Shown here piece after piece: positions 11,201-21,600 of a DNA stretch of 64,000 bases. The position numbers were made by a program, and so were the translations under genes. This stretch comes from Brachionus plicatilis. Taxonomy: Eukaryota; Rotifera; Eurotatoria; Ploima; Brachionidae. The first letter of the stretch is position 1. Every line of letters begins with the position of its first letter. The notes beneath the pieces are model-generated. The model worked only from the letters and a program-made list of their open reading frames with translations, had not been told where the DNA came from and did not search any database. The DNA is taken from the NCBI GenBank assembly GCA_010279815.1, contig QEOQ01000561.1, positions 206,605-270,604 of the forward strand, written 5' to 3'.

Positions 11201-14200
11201 CTTTATAAACTTGGGTAATTTTTATTTGTCTTATATTTCAAAAAGTCATGGGAATTTAATCTTAATTTTTTTTAAACCAAAACCAGAAAAAAAGTGTGGT
11301 GGTGACATTTTTTTGTCTTCTCTGTCAAAAATTCAACAAGGCTACATTAATTAAGCACCTTTTTTAAAAGTATGCTCCAGTGAAAACAAAAGACCTTATA
11401 TATCGGAATTTAAAAACAAACCCAAACAATAAAAATGATATAGATAGTGACACTATTTTTGTCCTGTATCTCAAAAAGTCATCAAGGTTTCATTTATTTA
11501 GCACCTTTTTTTTTAAGAATGTTCCAGTGAAAACTTTGGTCCTTAACCAACTTAAACAACAAAATGATATAGATAGTGACACTATTTTTGTCCTGTATCT
11601 CAAAAAGTCATCAAGGTTTCATTTATTTAGCACCTTTTTTTTTAAGGATGTTCCAGTGAAAACTTTGGTCCTTAACCAACTTAAACAACAAAATGATAGA
11701 GATAGTGACACTAATTTTGTCCTGTATCTCAAAAAGTCATCAATTTTTCATTTATTTAGCACCTTTTTTTTTTAAGGATGTTCCAGTGAAAACTTTGGTC
11801 CTTAACCAACTTAAACAACAAAATGATAGAGATAGTGACACTAATTTTGTCTTGTATCTCAAAAAGTCATCAAGGTTTCATTTATTTAGCACCTTTTTTT
11901 TTAAGGATGTTCCAGTGAAAACTTTGGTCCTTAACCAACTTAAACAACAAAATGATAGAGATAGTGACACTAATTTTGTCTTGTATCTCAAAAAGTCATC
12001 AAGGTTTCATTAAATTAGCACCTTTTTTAAAAAGTTTGTTCCAGTGAAAACTTTGGTCCTTAACCAACTTAAACAATAAAAAGGATTTAGATAGTGACAC
12101 TATTTTTGTCTTGTATCTCAAAAAGTCATCAAGGTTACATTAATTTATCATCTTATCACATAAGTAAATCCAATTTTTTTTATAAACTAACCTGAAAATA
12201 ATTTTAATGGTGACATTTTAATTGTCTTTTTTATTCCAAAATGTAAACAGGGTTAATACCTTGTCTCAAAAGTGTGTTTTAGTGAAATATTGGGAGCTTT
12301 TTTTTTAAAATATTTCATTTTTATTTAATTAAATTTTGAGGAATAAAAATCCTTGAGCTATTGTTCATATAATAAATAAAAAGTAACAAAGATATCAAGT
12401 AATATATTGCTAAGTTCACAATATTTGATATTGTAGCATTAAGAAGGGGAAGCTTTTAATTTAGAAATTGAAAAATTTGGCTTTTGCAAGTCATACGCGT
12501 GGAATTAATGGACAAAATTGATAAAAAATACTTTTCCAGGTTGTCTAGAATTCTCAATAAAAACATCCTCGTAGTCCTTTATGAGTGATAAAATTTAACT
12601 CGTTTTTGTAGAGAAAGCATTTTTTAATATATCTAATAAAAAGTTTTTTAGCCTGTTTTTGTATGTGTCAATTTTATGATTTTCAAGAATAAAAAAGAAG
12701 ATTTCTGAGAGTGGTTTAAATGGGAAGCGGTAAAAGAATATATTTTGGGGTACTTGAAATTTATGAAAGTTAGTATGTGCCGCTAGACTAAAGATTAACA
12801 AGCTGTAATCGATTAAAGACGCTATTAGGAGCATTATAAATACTCGATAGTGTTTTTTTACTTAAATTCCTGGATATGTGAGAAAGAAATTTTAGTTTAT
12901 TTATCATATCTTGACATCTAGATCGAATAAACTTAATATGTGATTTTAAGCATTAATTTTTGTCAAATTTAATCCCAATGAAGATTGGACTGTCACTTAA
13001 CGCAATTTTCCTATCAAAAAGACTTAAAGTTAACTTTAGATTTTTGAAAGAATTTTCTGAAAAATTGTATAATTCCATTTTTCAGGGGACATCTTAAGCC
13101 TCCATTTTTTTGACCAATTTTCAATATTTTAAAGGTAACTTTTTACAGCTTGGAAATGTTACAGTATTTTTTTGAAAATGAAAAGGTGACTAGGTCATCA
13201 GCAAACAAGAGAGGGTACGAGGTATTTTTTGAACTTTTTTTAGGTATATCGTTGATAAAAATTGAAAATTGAAGAGGACTTATGACCGAACCTTGAGGGT
13301 CACTGGTTTCAATATTAACATCATCAAATTCATAATTATTGAGTCTTACAAAAAACTGACAGTTATTTAGCAAATTTTTCACCCTTTTATGATATATAGA
13401 GGGGCTTCAGTCTTAATAAGTTTATAAATGATACCAATACGTCATACTTTTTCAAAGGCTTTAGAAAAGATTATCAGAAGTTTAACGATGTTGCCTTCAA
13501 AATCGTAATTTTAAACCAACAATGATATAGATGGTGACACTATTTTTGTCTTATGTCTCAAAAAGTCATCAGGTTAGATTAATTTATCATCTTATCACTT
13601 AAGTAATTTAATTTTTTTTTTCAAAAACCCTATCCTGAAATATTGTGATGGTGACATTTTAATTGTCTTTTTTTATTCCAAAATGGAAACAGGGTTAATA
13701 CCTTGTTTCAAAAGTATGTACTTGAGAGATGAAAAATTGGAATTTTTATAATTTTAAAAAGATGGACATGGTGACACTTTTTTGTCTTCTATCCCAAAAA
13801 TTCAACAAGGCTACATTGATTTAGCACCTTTTTTTAAAAGTATGTTCCAGTGAAAACTTTGGTCCTTATCCAACCTAAATAACAATATGATAGAGACAGT
13901 GACACCATTTTTGTCTTGTATCTCAAAAAGTCATCAAGGTTAGATTAATTTATCATCTTATCACTTAAGACATTAGAATTTTTTTAAGACCCTAACCTGA
14001 AAATAATTGTAATGGTGACATTTTAATTGTCTTTTTTTATTCCAGAATGTAAATAGGGCCTACACCTTCTTTCAAAAGTATGTCCCAGTGAAAAATTTGA
14101 CCCTTAACCAGCTCAAACAATAAAATTATAGAGATAGTGACACTAATCTTGTCTTAGACATTGTGGGTCCAATAAAGGCATATCTAAACAATTTAGAAAA

Positions 14201-15157
14201 AATCACGTTATTCTACCAGATATGGATTTGACTTAAGATTAAAATAAAAAAAAAATTATCTTTTCTTCGAATTACTAATTTTTCAAAAAGATACGAATAT
14301 AAATTTGGTTTACCCTTTCTTCGTAATTGGGCATGGCGTTCGGAGAGATGATCACATTGTCCTGATAAGTGATGCCCATTTTTATTTTAAGCTGCTTGAA
14401 CTCTAGGTCGTTGTCCAGATCGTCCACATTCACGCGATAGTAATCAACGCCAGTTGTTTGTTTCAGCTGATGTTGGTCAACAGGGCTAGCAAAATTTTTG
14501 TCAAACTGTGACGTCATCTGGGCGTCGTCAATCATTCGCCAAGCTTCAAGCATTGTGCCTAGAATAGATAAAATTTATTTAAGTGGACTGGAGCATGTGA
14601 GATTAAGCTCTTTGGTATGCAGTCGTCAAGTCAACTTTTACTAAAGCCGAATAGTTTAGAAACGTGTAAATAACTATAAGTATTTAGTGATATTTGAAGA
14701 AAAGAAAAGATAAGCGAAATTTATGATTTGTTAAAAAAACTTTTAATTGTCAACTGTAATTTTTTGAATGCTAAGGGGGAGATGCGTAGGGAGGTATTAA
14801 TTAAACTATGCCAATTATTTATCCCAAAGGACACAGAATAAAATAGAAAATCTCTATTTTTCATCACATTTTTTTTTTCTTATTCTCAATATTGAAAATT
14901 TGATAAGACTTTAGAATTAATTAAAATTTTAATTTTTATATTTTATTTCAAAAAAAGCAAATAATTGTTCAACTTTGCATCAAAATTTGACTGTTTGAAA
15001 AAAAAAATTTTTTTTTATTTTTTCAAAAAAATTAAAAAAAAAAAAAATTTTTTTATTTTTTCTTAATTGATCACAGTGGTTCTCCCACGCAATTTTTTTT
15101 CGAAAAAAAAAAAAAAAAAAAAAACTCACGACTTTTATCATTTTGCCATTTAGACAT
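8243..15157 (-). CDS. ADI1: Acireductone dioxygenase (ARD/ADI1), with a 5.7-kb first major intron
   Basis: Metal-dependent cupin of the methionine salvage pathway; it oxidises acireductone to the keto acid precursor of methionine. Exons on the minus strand: 15130-15157 (MSKWQNDKS, donor gtgagt), 14314-14558, 8421-8600 and 8243-8374; total 194 aa (human 179). The join 14314 to 8600 gives MPNYEER followed by [16 protein letters not shown], exactly the family sequence. Metal ligands His99, His101, Glu105 and His144 (LPAGSYHRF) are all present, followed by [17 protein letters not shown]. The short first exon is phase-consistent but less certain; without it Met at 14553 would start a 183-aa protein. 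The intron 8601-14313 is 5,713 bp and full of repeats. The start faces the Src gene head to head. Confidence 0.93.
10948..11083 (-). CDS. Candidate small cysteine-rich exon nested in the ADI1 intron
   Basis: On the minus strand the acceptor aaatctgcag is followed by an open frame with [18 protein letters not shown], then [19 protein letters not shown] and SKKGAGKG, ending at a good donor ggtgagct. Base composition is clearly less A/T-rich than the flanks. No partner exons were identified with confidence. A downstream open stretch (10720-10887) contains [13 protein letters not shown], but the phases do not join cleanly. It could be an alternative ADI1 exon, a nested gene or a transposon remnant. 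Product unknown. Confidence 0.3.
11360..12170. repeat. 129-bp tandem repeat array (about six copies)
   Basis: The landmark gttccagtgaaaactttgg begins at 11521, 11650, 11780, 11909 and 12038, so the period is 129 bp with one 130-bp unit. Each unit contains GATAGTGACACTA, TATCTCAAAAAGTCATCAA, a CATTTATTTAGCACC block and a T-run. Units from 11521 to 12010 are nearly identical and the edges are more divergent, as expected for an unequal-crossover satellite. Because 129 is divisible by three, one frame stays open across units; this is most likely incidental. Confidence 0.9.
12595..13390 (-). mobile_element. Decayed non-LTR retrotransposon (LINE) reverse transcriptase fragment
   Basis: Minus-strand sequence around 13382-13143 reads as an RT core: [20 protein letters not shown] and the catalytic box [10 protein letters not shown]. 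Continuing downstream through frameshifts and stops, the usual LINE order follows: a [15 protein letters not shown] block, then [13 protein letters not shown] near 12960-13000, and finally a C-terminal block with KFQVPQN and [10 protein letters not shown] (12834-12595). At least two frame breaks make it inactive. It lies inside the satellite region and separates the main array from the related units at 13505-14165, so it probably inserted there. Confidence 0.8.
13505..14165. repeat. Diverged relatives of the 129-bp satellite
   Basis: Blocks such as GATGGTGACACTATTTTTGTC, TCTCAAAAAGTCATCA, GGTGACATTTTAATTGTC and AGGGTTAATACCTTG recur here at 13510-13720, 13760-13930 and 13940-14150. They also match the segment at 12160-12290 on the other side of the LINE fragment. 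A higher-order repeat of a satellite unit plus a linker is therefore likely. Confidence 0.75.
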
Positions 15158-15192
15158 AGCCGAATTTAAATTAGTTAAATTGTCGGGCTAGA

Positions 15193-16788
15193 ATGGGCAA
15201 TTGTTTAACCAAAAAGCCAGAGCTGACCGACTTGAAAAAAGCGGGCGCGGGCCACCATCGCCAGGCGTCAGTGGCGAGCAGCAGACGCGTGCCCAACGTC
15301 ATTCAGATGGTGAGCCAGCCGGCCCAGTGTTACTCGGCCAGCGACGACTGCTCCAGCGTGACCCAATCGACGGCCGCCTCATTCAAGTCGACGCACAGCG
15401 GTCACCCGGCCGCCAAGGCCTCGTACGTCGCGCTCTTCGACTACGAGCCGAGGACCAGCCAGGACCTGGAGCTGAAAAAGGGCGACCTCATTTACGTGGA
15501 CAAGCAGAAGTCGAACGGCTGGTGGCTGTGCCGCTCTGGCGCCCACCGCGCCAAAGTCGGCTACGTGCCCTCCAAGTACATAGCCCGTGTGGACAGTCTG
15601 GAAGCCAATCCCTGGTACTTTGGCCACACGAAGCGCATGGAGGCCGAAAAACTGCTCATGCACCCGCACAACGACCAGGGCTCGTTTCTGATCCGCGAAA
15701 GCGAGGGCAACAACCACGCTTTCTCGCTCTCCATCCGCGACAAAGACTCGGTCAAGCACTACCGCATCCGGTGCGACCACGACTCAAAATACTTCATTTC
15801 CAACAGAGTGATGTTCACTTCTTTGCATGAACTAGTCGCCTACTACTGCAAAAAAGCAAATGGCCTTTGCACTGAGCTTAGAGTGCCGTGTGTCACCGAC
15901 AAACCGGTCACCCAGGGTCTGACCCATTCGTACAACGAGAGCTTTGAGATAGACCGCGACTTGTTCCGGCTGGAGAGAAAAATTGGCCAGGGTCAATTTG
16001 GCGACGTGTGGATCGCCGAATTCAAGGTGACCAAAATGAGAGTGGCCATTAAGACGCTGAAAGAGGGCATGAACCCGAACGAGTTCAAGGCCGAAGCGGA
16101 GCTCATGAAAAACCTGTGCCATCCAAAGTTGATCCAATTGTACGGTCTGTGCACCGGCGAAGAGCCCATATTCATCATCACCGAGCTCATGATCAACGGC
16201 AGTCTGTTGGACTATTTGCAGACGCCGTTGGGCAAGCGGCTGGCCAAGGACTCGCTGATTTACATGGCGGCGCAGATAGCCGACGGCATGGCCTATTTGG
16301 AGGAGAAAAATTTTATACACAGGGACTTGGCGGCGCGCAATATTCTGGTCGGCGAGAACAATGAGGTGAAGGTGGCCGATTTTGGTCTGGCGCGAGTGGT
16401 CAAGGACTCGCAGAATATTTACGCGGCGAGAGAGGGCACCAAGTTTCCGATCAAGTGGACGGCGCCCGAGGCCGCCATCTACAACAAGTTCAGCATCAAG
16501 TCGGACGTGTGGTCGTTCGGCGTCGTGCTCACCGAAATAGTGACGCACGGCCGCACGCCCTATCCCAGCATGACCAACCAGGAAGTGTTGTACAATGTGT
16601 CCAAGAACTACAGGATGCCCAGGCCGGCCGACTGCGATGACAAGCTCTATCAGATAATGCTCGCCTGCTGGAAGAGCGCGGCCGAGGAGAGGCCCACTTT
16701 TGAGCACTTGAAGGTCCGGCTGGAGAATTACTTTGACGAGGATGACAAGCAGTACAGGGACACCAATCAGCCGAGTTCGATCAGATAA
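15193..16788 (+). CDS. Src-family non-receptor tyrosine kinase, intronless and GC-rich
   Basis: A 531-aa membrane-tethered tyrosine kinase. MGNCLTKK at the N-terminus is a myristoylation signal (Gly2) with a palmitoylatable Cys4. A low-complexity unique region runs to about residue 74. The SH3 domain is about 75-133 (ALFDYEPRTSQDLELKKGD, GWWLC, GYVPSKYI). The SH2 domain is about 140-233 (WYFGHTKR, FLIRES with Arg168). The kinase domain is about 257-510: GQGQFG loop, VAIK Lys287, gatekeeper Thr330, HRDLAARN Asp378, DFG 396-398, activation-loop Tyr410 and KWTAPEA. Tail Tyr521 sits eight residues after the YF of ENYFDEDD, matching the Csk-regulated tyrosine. The whole coding sequence is one exon with G/C-rich third positions, in strong contrast to its neighbours. 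An acceptor-like gggctag precedes the ATG. Orthology within the Src family was not resolved. Confidence 0.97.
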   Translation: MGNCLTKKPELTDLKKAGAGHHRQASVASSRRVPNVIQMVSQPAQCYSASDDCSSVTQSTAASFKSTHSGHPAAKASYVALFDYEPRTSQDLELKKGDLIYVDKQKSNGWWLCRSGAHRAKVGYVPSKYIARVDSLEANPWYFGHTKRMEAEKLLMHPHNDQGSFLIRESEGNNHAFSLSIRDKDSVKHYRIRCDHDSKYFISNRVMFTSLHELVAYYCKKANGLCTELRVPCVTDKPVTQGLTHSYNESFEIDRDLFRLERKIGQGQFGDVWIAEFKVTKMRVAIKTLKEGMNPNEFKAEAELMKNLCHPKLIQLYGLCTGEEPIFIITELMINGSLLDYLQTPLGKRLAKDSLIYMAAQIADGMAYLEEKNFIHRDLAARNILVGENNEVKVADFGLARVVKDSQNIYAAREGTKFPIKWTAPEAAIYNKFSIKSDVWSFGVVLTEIVTHGRTPYPSMTNQEVLYNVSKNYRMPRPADCDDKLYQIMLACWKSAAEERPTFEHLKVRLENYFDEDDKQYRDTNQPSSIR

Positions 16789-16996
16789 GTTGAGGGTGTG
16801 CTAGTGAATGTGGTTGTTGGCGGATGGGTGGCTGGCTGGCATTTGTTTTAAATTCGGTTGTTTATTGAGATTACCAAGCCGGTTGATTATTTATTAGAGT
16901 ATTAAATTGGTATTTTTTTTAGGGGTGCTAGCCTGTTACGGCTCTTACGACTTTACCGTCATTGGTATGGCTTTTTTTTGAGAGGCAATTTTTTGG
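16789..16996 (+). other. Src 3' flank before the assembly gap
   Basis: About 200 bp that starts G/T-rich (repeated TGGCTGG-like motifs at 16810-16845) and falls back to AT-rich by 16850. No polyadenylation site can be assigned with certainty. The gap follows directly. Confidence 0.5.
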
Positions 16997-17851
16997 NNNN
17001 NNNNNNNNNNNNNNNNNNNNNNNNNNNNNNNNNNNNNNNNNNNNNNNNNNNNNNNNNNNNNNNNNNNNNNNNNNNNNNNNNNNNNNNNNNNNNNNNNNNN
17101 NNNNNNNNNNNNNNNNNNNNNNNNNNNNNNNNNNNNNNNNNNNNNNNNNNNNNNNNNNNNNNNNNNNNNNNNNNNNNNNNNNNNNNNNNNNNNNNNNNNN
17201 NNNNNNNNNNNNNNNNNNNNNNNNNNNNNNNNNNNNNNNNNNNNNNNNNNNNNNNNNNNNNNNNNNNNNNNNNNNNNNNNNNNNNNNNNNNNNNNNNNNN
17301 NNNNNNNNNNNNNNNNNNNNNNNNNNNNNNNNNNNNNNNNNNNNNNNNNNNNNNNNNNNNNNNNNNNNNNNNNNNNNNNNNNNNNNNNNNNNNNNNNNNN
17401 NNNNNNNNNNNNNNNNNNNNNNNNNNNNNNNNNNNNNNNNNNNNNNNNNNNNNNNNNNNNNNNNNNNNNNNNNNNNNNNNNNNNNNNNNNNNNNNNNNNN
17501 NNNNNNNNNNNNNNNNNNNNNNNNNNNNNNNNNNNNNNNNNNNNNNNNNNNNNNNNNNNNNNNNNNNNNNNNNNNNNNNNNNNNNNNNNNNNNNNNNNNN
17601 NNNNNNNNNNNNNNNNNNNNNNNNNNNNNNNNNNNNNNNNNNNNNNNNNNNNNNNNNNNNNNNNNNNNNNNNNNNNNNNNNNNNNNNNNNNNNNNNNNNN
17701 NNNNNNNNNNNNNNNNNNNNNNNNNNNNNNNNNNNNNNNNNNNNNNNNNNNNNNNNNNNNNNNNNNNNNNNNNNNNNNNNNNNNNNNNNNNNNNNNNNNN
17801 NNNNNNNNNNNNNNNNNNNNNNNNNNNNNNNNNNNNNNNNNNNNNNNNNNN
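16997..17851. other. Assembly gap (855 N)
   Basis: A run of unknown bases. Any translation crossing it is meaningless. Confidence 1.
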
Positions 17852-17916
17852 AAATTTTAAAATATAATATAATCTTTTGTTGATAAAATAGTTTTTTTTT
17901 TAATTGTTAAAAATGA

Positions 17917-18290
17917 TTATTTTTGTAAATTATAGTTTGCTGAAACATTTTTTTCATTAATGTTTTTTTTATTTTCCGGCCATTTTTTCATGAATTTTTT
18001 AAACTTGTTTTCTTTTTGAGTAGTCCCTAAAAGATGCCAAACACTCTTTTTTACCGAACAATTTCTAAATAAACACGAAACTTCATATTCTCCTGTTTCA
18101 AACATTGCTGATTTACAAGCATTTATTTGACCATCAGCAATTTCTTCAAAAAACCTAAAAATTTCTGTCAAATTGTTTTTGTTTTTGGTATTCTTTCCTT
18201 TATCGAGTTATTAAAACCTTCAATATCGTTAATGGTAAAATAAGATTTTAAAATTACAATTATTTTTTAAAAGAAAAAATTTTAATCACG
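17917..18290 (-). pseudogene. Transposase-like C-terminal fragment with a frameshift
   Basis: The minus strand encodes a stretch with TINDIEGFNNSIKERIPKTK (about 18190-18250). After a one-base frame change it continues as TEIFRFFEEIADGQINACK and the block EYEVSCLFRNCSVKKSV (18171-17917). The order of an EGFNNSI-type block followed by a helical FFEEI segment recalls the C-terminus of MULE-type transposases carried by FLYWCH-domain elements in invertebrates. The identification is weak and rests on pattern only. It could also be a degraded host gene. Confidence 0.35.
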
Positions 18291-18337
18291 TGAAACTATA
18301 AATAAAATGAAAAAAAAATCTTGATGCCATATTTGTC

Positions 18338-18607
18338 TTAAAAATACCAAGATGACTCCTGCAGGTTTTTTAGTAATAACTGAATATACGCTCTTTTGTT
18401 ACAACGTGAACATTTGAAGGAGCGCTTGCATGTTACCAATGTTACTAATGACTCATAAGTTTTGAACGGGTCAAATGGAAGGTTTTCACATCTCCTTCTT
18501 TTTGGTGTTGGTGAGTTAACATCATCCTCAACATCGTTTCCATCATTCGCTCTTCTGTCAATAGTAGATGATGACCATGACTCATCCGATTCAATTATTT
18601 GAGACAT
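18338..18607 (-). CDS. Hypothetical acidic protein with a CxxC motif (possible transposon-encoded N-terminus)
   Basis: An 89-codon open frame starting at ATG 18607: MSQIIESDESWSSSTIDRR, an acidic stretch, a basic PKRRR patch and FKCSRCNKRAYIQLLLK near the end. The CSRC followed by KRAYI faintly resembles a FLYWCH or related zinc-binding fold. The end has a possible donor (cttggtattt). The transposase-like fragment lies just downstream on the same strand, so both may belong to one broken DNA transposon. Product unknown. Confidence 0.35.
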   Translation of the reverse strand: MSQIIESDESWSSSTIDRRANDGNDVEDDVNSPTPKRRRCENLPFDPFKTYESLVTLVTCKRSFKCSRCNKRAYIQLLLKNLQESSWYF

Positions 18608-18644
18608 TTCTTTTCAAAAAGCAATTTTTATTTATTTGTTAAAT

Positions 18645-18673
18645 CTGTATCGGGATAATACTCCATCAGAATA
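18645..18673 (-). mobile_element. LINE 3'-terminal 29-nt hairpin motif, diverged copy
   Basis: In reverse complement this reads as a variant of a 29-nt motif found at four other sites here (start TATTCTG, middle GGAGTATTAT, end GATACAG). On the element's sense strand it is preceded by a T-rich tract and followed by TTTAACAAATAAATAAA. This layout matches a 5'-truncated non-LTR retrotransposon tail. Confidence 0.6.
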
Positions 18674-21600
18674 AAAATATAAAATAGAATAAAATAAGAA
18701 AAAAATAAAATAGAATAAAAATGTAATAAAAATAAAAGTTAAAAACTGTATGTTGAAAAAGAAAGACAAAAAAAGATACAGTACTTGAGAAAGTCTAATA
18801 TACAGTTTAATATAGATATTTTTCAATTATGGTAATTATTATTCTTTTTTTTTTTTTTTCAACGGTTTTTCGATCATTTCAAATCGAAATAGGAGATATG
18901 ATGAGCAGATCTTCAGCGGTGGAAATTTTGTTCAGGGTAAGAAACAAATTTTATACTGACCACTATTTTTTTATTTAAATATCTGAGATATATTTTGTGT
19001 GAGATGTATTAATTACTTTTGAAACTAATTTAGATAGATTTTATAATCTTCTAGTTTTAATTTAAGACTTGCAATCACTTTATATTAATTTATTAATTAT
19101 AACGATAATAATAACAATAATAAAAATAATAACAGTAATAACAATACTAAAAATAATAATAATATAAATTAGACTTGTTCTTAAGTGGGATATGCTATTT
19201 TTCGACAAATTTATTTAGTATAGTATAATTTCGACAAGTAAATTTCGACAAAGATAATTTTGACCAAAAAAGTGTTAATTTCGACACAATTAATTTCGGC
19301 AAATGATAAACTCGACAAGATAAAATTTAGACAAAAATAATTTAGACAAAAATTTATTACTAAAGAAAAATCAATTAAATCTTTAAAGTCATATTTTTTT
19401 ACATTTAATTTTTTTTAAATTCAATTATGTACAATTAGATACAAATTTTAAAAAAGACAAAACTTCTTCAAATTTGTAATTAATTAGACAACTATTTAGA
19501 TTTTGTTTCTGTTACGTGATGATCGTATTAAATTTATTTCTAAGTTTAATTCTTCAAATAGACTAATCAAGTTATCAATTTTGTCGAATGATTTTTTGTC
19601 GAAAAAGCATACAGCGAAAATATACTTGATTATTTTTTAGTCGAATTCAGTCGAATTAATTATGTTCTAAATTATATTTGTCGAAATTAACTTGTCGAAA
19701 ATATTTTGTCCGAATAAAATTTGTCGAAATTCATGGATACCTCTTAAGTGGGCGTTTAAGCCCAAGTCACAAAAGTCTTGACTTGACTCAAGGTTTATGA
19801 CTTCTATTTTAAAATTAAAATTAATTTTTGGGTTTTGAATAATAAATTTGAAGTAAATATTTGAATCTTTAAAAATAAATTTTGTCTAATTAAATTAAAA
19901 AATTCTATAAATGATTCAAAAACCATTTTTGTGAGTCTTTTTTTGCCAAATACCTAAATATTTAGAAATTTAATTGCTTAATTTTCTGTAAAAGATACCA
20001 ATTGATGTGTTTGAAATAAACTTTTGTTATTAAAATTTTTTTAGCTTAATTTTTTAGTCCTGTAAAAATTTTTTTAATCATAAAAGATAAAACTTACTGC
20101 TATCTGAAAAACCAATTTTTTAAATTACTATAAAATTTTAAAATAGAAATTCAAATATTTATTCACATGATAATATTGGTGGGAAAAAATTCAATAATTT
20201 TCATTATTCTGTTTCATAATTTCAAAATCTAATTATTTAACTCTTTTAAATAAAAATCAAATAACAAATTGCTTTTATTTAAAGTTTTAATTTTGATCGG
20301 TTTTAAAGTTCGACTTTTTCTAACTTGATAATTTCACGGAGAACAAATATTAGTTACTGATTACAATATACCATTTAAAAACTGTGAATTAGTGCTTAAT
20401 TTTTATATATTTTATGAAATAGTTGCCTAATTTATGGAGGAAAAAAATAAACCAAAACATTAAAAACAAATAAATTCTTTTCCAACATTAGTTAACTTGA
20501 CATAAAATTTGTTTCAATTTTATTTTGAAGATAAATTTTTTAATTTTTATTAAAAATTTCGGTTAAAATTAATTTAACAATAACTTGTGAGTTATGAAAA
20601 TGGGATTTTGATGGATTTTTAAAATGTGGATAAAAGATTTTGCTTTTTAATCTTATGTTTAAATCTAATTAATTATTTTCTACATAATTAAAAAAGAATT
20701 AAGCAATGAATTAAATAATTAAATAAAAAGAGACACTTTTTTTTTTAATTCAAATAGTACAAAATTTATTATTATTTTTTTTTAATTTTACTAAACATAA
20801 CTAGATATGTGATGTCAAATAATGGTTCAGTATCAAATTAACATCAAAATTGTTGATCTCTAATTTATTTAACAAAAAAAGATACAAATTTAAATAATTC
20901 AAGTTAAGTTAATTCACAAATTCAATTTCAATTCAATTCAAATTTATAACTTTTATATCCATTCATTCAAACTTAAATAAATAATAAATTTTAAAACGGT
21001 ATTTTTTTTTGTCTTTTTATATAAATTTTCATTAAAATCAATTAAAATATTTAAATCTTTAAAGTTCATTAAAAGGGGACATTTTAAAATTTAAAATATT
21101 AAAATAAATTTGACATGACATGTCAATTAATAGCTTTTGAAAGAATTTTTTTCCTTCTATTATTAAAAAAAATATCAGAATTTATATTTTGATCTATTGA
21201 TCTTGATCTCAAACTTCAATTTGCCAATTCACAGAGCCTATGACTTAGACATAACAAATCAAACTCAATTAATGATGGACCTTGAGCTAATCTAAGGACG
21301 TTAATTACCGGTACTTTGAAAATAATTAGTTAATTAATTAGTGTTGAAAAAATATATAAACTATTTTCGACTAAAGTTTTGCAACTAATAAGTTTAAAAT
21401 AATTAGTTTATGTTTATTTTCATTAGTTTAATTTCAAAATAATTTTTCTAATATTACTTTCATTACTAATTCAAAAAAAATTGTATGATTTAACATGGAA
21501 AGTTTTGGACCTCCAGAATGAGTGTCGATAACTCAATATTTCTTAAGTATAAATTAGAATTGAATAAAGATATAAGTTTCGATAAATTAGTTTCTTTACA

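Larger units (their letters stand above)
8601..14313 (-). other. Large ADI1 intron (AT-rich, repeats, LINE remnant)
   Basis: This intron is about 100 times longer than its neighbours. From 8601 to about 10900 only A/T-rich sequence is seen. A possible small minus-strand exon lies at 10948-11083. From about 11200 to 14165 it is occupied by a 129-bp tandem repeat and its relatives, split by a LINE-derived segment at about 12595-13390. Confidence 0.8.

Noticed and set aside
11360..12170. CRISPR-like array of regularly spaced repeats
   Set aside because: The whole 129-bp unit repeats with no unique spacers, in an animal intron; it is a satellite.
15201..16707. Several long open frames overlapping the Src gene on both strands
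   Set aside because: They are shadows created by the GC-rich Src codons; only the Src frame shows family domains.
16962..17883. Two long open frames of about 300 codons on the + strand
   Set aside because: They are translations of the N gap with a few real codons at either end.
18899..18940. First exon starting MMSRSSAVEILF with a gtaaga donor
   Set aside because: No promoter, partner exon or family similarity was found; a 40-bp ATG-to-donor stretch can arise by chance.
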